This document shows positions 61,620 through 64,000 of a DNA stretch of 64,000 nt, piece after piece; positions within the stretch are counted from its first letter, which is position 1; every line of letters starts with the position of its first letter. This DNA comes from Opitutales bacterium (GTDB taxonomy: Bacteria > Verrucomicrobiota > Verrucomicrobiia > Opitutales > Oceanipulchritudinaceae): contig JAFGCZ010000006.1 in assembly GCA_016932335.1 (NCBI GenBank), forward strand, positions 1 to 64,000. The letters are read 5' to 3'. Below the pieces are notes generated by a model that did not search any database, was not told the DNA's origin, and worked only from the letters and a program-made list of their open reading frames with translations. Made by a program: the position numbers and the translations under genes.

Positions 61620-61746
61620 GTTAAGAATATAAGGCATTTCAGTTAACCCTGCAAAATAAATCGGGATTTTCACTATCTTTTTAACAATGTGACAACCCTC
61701 CCGACCGAGGTTCTGGAATTGGCTCCTTCAACGGCTTTCAGTCCGT

Positions 61747-62853
61747 TTATACGTCTTCTGAATCGCTGCTTTTGTAGCTGTTTTTAACCCGTCTGGAGAA
61801 AAGTTTTACCGCCAGGTAATTTAACAGCCCGTTACGGTTGCGGGCAAACAGGTTTACGTCGTAGAGCAGGCGGCTGTCTGTGGCCAGTCTCAGCTTGTAG
61901 TCATGCTTTCCCTGCATGAAATCCACAATGCTCAGGCCCGAGGAAAAGGCCCATTCCAGCGTGTGCAGCAACAACAGGCTTCCCGGAGACCATTCCTTAA
62001 ACTCCGGCAGATAGGCCTGATTGTGAACGCAGCGGTAACCGTCGCGCACCAGGGAAAACTCGTAGGCAATCACTCGCTCGCCCAGACTCAGTGTGTCTAT
62101 GCGCAGCTCACCATCCCGGGCCATGGCTGGGATGGCTTCTTGGTAAAACTCCTTGATGCTCTTTTTGGAGAAAATGCCCAGCTTCTGTTGCCCTTTCCAG
62201 CTCTTCCGCTCAATGGCGATCATAATCGGAAGGAAATCTTTTACTGCTTCAGGCTCTGTCAGGACTCCAAAACTCACCGTTCCCTGTTCCTCCAGTCGCC
62301 TCAGCTTTCTTCTCAGGTTTTGTCGCGATTTACTTCCCATGTGCTCTTTATGGAAGGCTTCAAATCCCGTCTCCGGCAAATAGATCTTCTGGTTCTCTGT
62401 GCGGGGGCGTACTAGGTGCCTCAATCCCTGTGCTTTCAGCCTTGGGCCAATATCTTCTACTGCCCGCAAACGGTCCAGCAGAGGAAGCCAGATAAAGTCA
62501 TAGCTCTTCAAAAGGAATTCCAACCCGTTCAGCAGCTCATCGGGGAGTTGCTCTCCCGGTAAATCCATCAGAGGATCAAATAGATCGGCGCAGTGCGCCC
62601 CCAGTGGCCAGAGCCCTTTTCCGGTTAAACTGTAGCACTCAAAATAAGGCCAGAATGCCCGCAGCGTTTCTTCGTCTTTCAGCACCAGGCAAACCGGCAC
62701 CTCGCTCTTTCCCAGCGTTTTTAGCCAACTGAAGACCCACCCCGGGCACATGTAAGGATTGGGGCGCTCTGCCCTGAAATAGAGGGCTTCTATCGCCGGG
62801 CGCAGTGCGTCCAAATTGCGGTGTCCGGTAATGACTTCGCAGGTGAGACTCAT
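61747..62853 (-). CDS. GNAT-like (BioF2/FemAB-type) acetyltransferase
   Basis: A 368-residue protein with the Acetyltransf_6/CelD-type pattern. An N-terminal half with PNPYMCPGWVFSWLKTLG is followed by KSRQNLRRKLRRLEEQG (about 167-183, typical of this group) and the C-terminal YEFSLVRDGYRCVHNQAY...SPGSLLLLHTLEWAFSSG. Family members act in exopolysaccharide, carbohydrate or wax ester modification. No membrane helix. It is a lone minus-strand gene. Substrate unknown. Confidence 0.85.
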   Translation of the reverse strand: MSLTCEVITGHRNLDALRPAIEALYFRAERPNPYMCPGWVFSWLKTLGKSEVPVCLVLKDEETLRAFWPYFECYSLTGKGLWPLGAHCADLFDPLMDLPGEQLPDELLNGLEFLLKSYDFIWLPLLDRLRAVEDIGPRLKAQGLRHLVRPRTENQKIYLPETGFEAFHKEHMGSKSRQNLRRKLRRLEEQGTVSFGVLTEPEAVKDFLPIMIAIERKSWKGQQKLGIFSKKSIKEFYQEAIPAMARDGELRIDTLSLGERVIAYEFSLVRDGYRCVHNQAYLPEFKEWSPGSLLLLHTLEWAFSSGLSIVDFMQGKHDYKLRLATDSRLLYDVNLFARNRNGLLNYLAVKLFSRRVKNSYKSSDSEDV

Positions 62854-63313
62854 CTACCTCATGGTTTAGGTGGGCCTGCTTTCCGGGTCAACGGCAAAGC
62901 GGTTTCTAGACGCAAAAAGGCCACCTGTCTGCTTTCAGGTGGCCTTCGCATTAGGAATGCTGTGATCGGTTTGTATCTTTCCAATCTTAAGTGTTATCTG
63001 CTGTCCTTATTCTAGACCGTTAAATAAACCCGGTGTTCCGCTAAACATATAAATTTATTTATTTTTCTTGGTTTGGTGAATTTGACATAGATGTCATTTT
63101 TTTGAGATACTCTTCAAAGGACTATGTCCTAACGAGTTGTGCGATATAAGATGAATGTGGTTTTGTTTCATCAGTAAATTTAAGGTAAAAAACATACATT
63201 TGTGTTAACTTTTTGCGCTAAAGGATTGATCTTGCGAGTTTGTCTCCTAAGGTCCCCATCGAAACTGTATCAGGCCCGCTCATGTGGGGCGTCTTTAACC
63301 CATCTCGTTGACT
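62854..63313. other. 460-base intergenic region without a supported protein gene
   Basis: The left end holds a minus-strand terminator at 62917-62946. The middle (about 63030-63220) is AT-rich and should carry the promoter of the FadL-family gene at 63314. I saw no convincing protein-coding frame; short open frames here look random. Confidence 0.6.
62917..62946 (-). terminator. Orphan minus-strand terminator
   Basis: An 11-base stem AAGGCCACCTG (62917-62927) / CAGGTGGCCTT (62936-62946). On the minus strand it is followed by TTTTTGCG. No annotated gene on the minus strand ends here, so it may close an unrecognised small RNA from the gap, or it is misread as minus and works weakly on plus. Confidence 0.65.
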
Positions 63314-64000
63314 ATGAATTCCACAGTGTCTTTTACCTCTTTGTGCCGCAAAGCCGCTGCTCTTTCCGGCCTGTTGCTCCTGCCCTCGGCTGCCTCGGCA
63401 TCTGGGTTCTATATCCTTGAGCAAAGTTCCACGTTGTTGGGCAATGCCTTTGCCGGTGCTGCCGCTTCTGCGGAAGATGCCTCCACCAATTTCTACAATC
63501 CCGCAGGCCTCGTTTACCTCGATGGTCCTCAGATCCAAACCGGCCTCAGCTACATCACCATCGAAGCCGAATGGAACGATCGCGGTACCTACAACTCCAT
63601 TTCTGGACAACCGGTTCAGGGGGGCAGTAATGTCGATGGCGGCACATCCGCTCCGGTTCCCACTCTGTATTACGCCCAGCCCATTAACGACCGTCTTGCC
63701 TTTGGCTTCGGGCTTAACGCCCCCTTTGGCCTGGTTACCGAATACGAAGATGGCTGGGTAGGGCGCTACACCGCTCTCAAGTCCGACTTGATGACCCTCA
63801 ATTTCAACCCCAATGTGGCCTACCGCATTACCGACAAGCTTTCTGTAGCTGCAGGTATTATGGTGCAGTATTGCGATGCGGAACTGAGCAATGCCATCGA
63901 CTTTTCTACTGTTGTGGTCGGTAGTGTGGCCAACGGGGCTATTCCTGCTACCGCTTTGCCTGACGGGTATCTGGCCTATTCCATGGCTTCCCTCGGTTCC
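63314..64000 (+). CDS. FadL/TodX-family outer-membrane transporter, 3' end outside window
   Basis: The first 229 residues of a long-chain fatty acid/hydrophobic-compound porin of the FadL (OMPP1/FadL/TodX) family. The signal peptide ends near ASAASA-SGF (about 30). The family start of the mature barrel is clear: SGFYILEQSSTLLGNAFAG, then EDASTNFYNPAGLV and GFGLNAPFGLVTEYEDGWVGRY. The frame stays open to the window edge, so length is unknown. ATG 63314 is followed by a good signal peptide. It imports hydrophobic substrates across the outer membrane. Confidence 0.93.
   Translation, partial: MNSTVSFTSLCRKAAALSGLLLLPSAASASGFYILEQSSTLLGNAFAGAAASAEDASTNFYNPAGLVYLDGPQIQTGLSYITIEAEWNDRGTYNSISGQPVQGGSNVDGGTSAPVPTLYYAQPINDRLAFGFGLNAPFGLVTEYEDGWVGRYTALKSDLMTLNFNPNVAYRITDKLSVAAGIMVQYCDAELSNAIDFSTVVVGSVANGAIPATALPDGYLAYSMASLGS

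Noticed and set aside
1-64000. CRISPR arrays, insertion sequences, prophage or attachment sites
   Set aside because: No regularly spaced repeats, transposase or integrase motifs, or phage structural genes were found in the window.

Overview
The window looks like core chromosome from a member of the Verrucomicrobiota, probably near the Opitutae/Puniceicoccales. This is an inference from gene content: PocR-domain hybrid kinases, a GspA/GspB-like pair, an SLC13/TrkA-C permease, paired DUF2490-like barrels beside pst, and many secreted or outer-membrane proteins. No marker rRNA is present. Genes are densely packed on both strands. Start/stop overlaps (ATGA, GTGA, TAATG) are common and intrinsic terminators are clear. 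I saw no insertion sequence, prophage or CRISPR array.

Layout. 1-2.3 kb: a cut tRNA-Glu and three unrecognised envelope or coiled-coil proteins. 2.3-8.4 kb: argS, a divergent thymidine-phosphorylase-family enzyme, a secreted esterase and a HipB/HipA-type pair with upstream direct repeats. 8.5-11 kb: a secreted protein and an M50-family pseudoprotease whose 3' end is overprinted by the acidic tail of a GH10 xylanase. 11-16 kb: metX-metW, an orphan FeoA-like protein, a structured RNA candidate, an Rrf2 regulator with a perfect upstream palindrome, and an SLC13 anion permease; this may be a sulfur/iron block. 16-20 kb: an outer-membrane protein, a repeat protein and galK. 20-25 kb: a two-gene operon that looks like an uncharacterised MotA/TolQ/ExbB + MotB/ExbD-type ion-driven stator. 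It is followed by a histidine kinase whose receiver and Hpt domains have lost their phosphorylation residues. 25-29 kb: a LOG protein, a PocR hybrid kinase and trpS. 29.4-34 kb: a CheX-like protein, then a sugar ABC transporter operon ending in a PIG-L deacetylase. 34-43.9 kb: a complete phosphate regulon (pstC-pstA-pstB-phoU-phoB-phoR leftward; a DUF2490-like barrel, pstS, an AT-rich foreign-looking gene and a second DUF2490-like barrel rightward). 44-53.8 kb: a VOC protein, carB, purU, a papain-like protease, a YfgM-like protein, lysA and a cystathionine gamma-synthase-like enzyme of fungal type. 53.8-56.5 kb: a GspA/GspB-like operon with a Lys/Glu-rich membrane protein. 56.6-60.4 kb: ftsB-like, a UDP-sugar pyrophosphorylase and a phosphoglucomutase. 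60.5-64 kb: a transglutaminase-like/TPR protein, a GNAT-type protein, a 460-base gap with an orphan terminator, and a FadL-family porin cut by the window end.

How the genes work together. galK, the uridylyltransferase and the phosphoglucomutase fit hexose-phosphate/UDP-sugar metabolism. The xylanase, esterase, sugar ABC importer and PIG-L deacetylase fit a polysaccharide degrader. metX, metW and the gamma-synthase make methionine precursors. The Pho block is a full phosphate sensing and uptake module. The strongest candidate for an undescribed system is the stator-like pair at 20.1-23.2 kb, possibly together with the degenerate phosphorelay kinase beside it.
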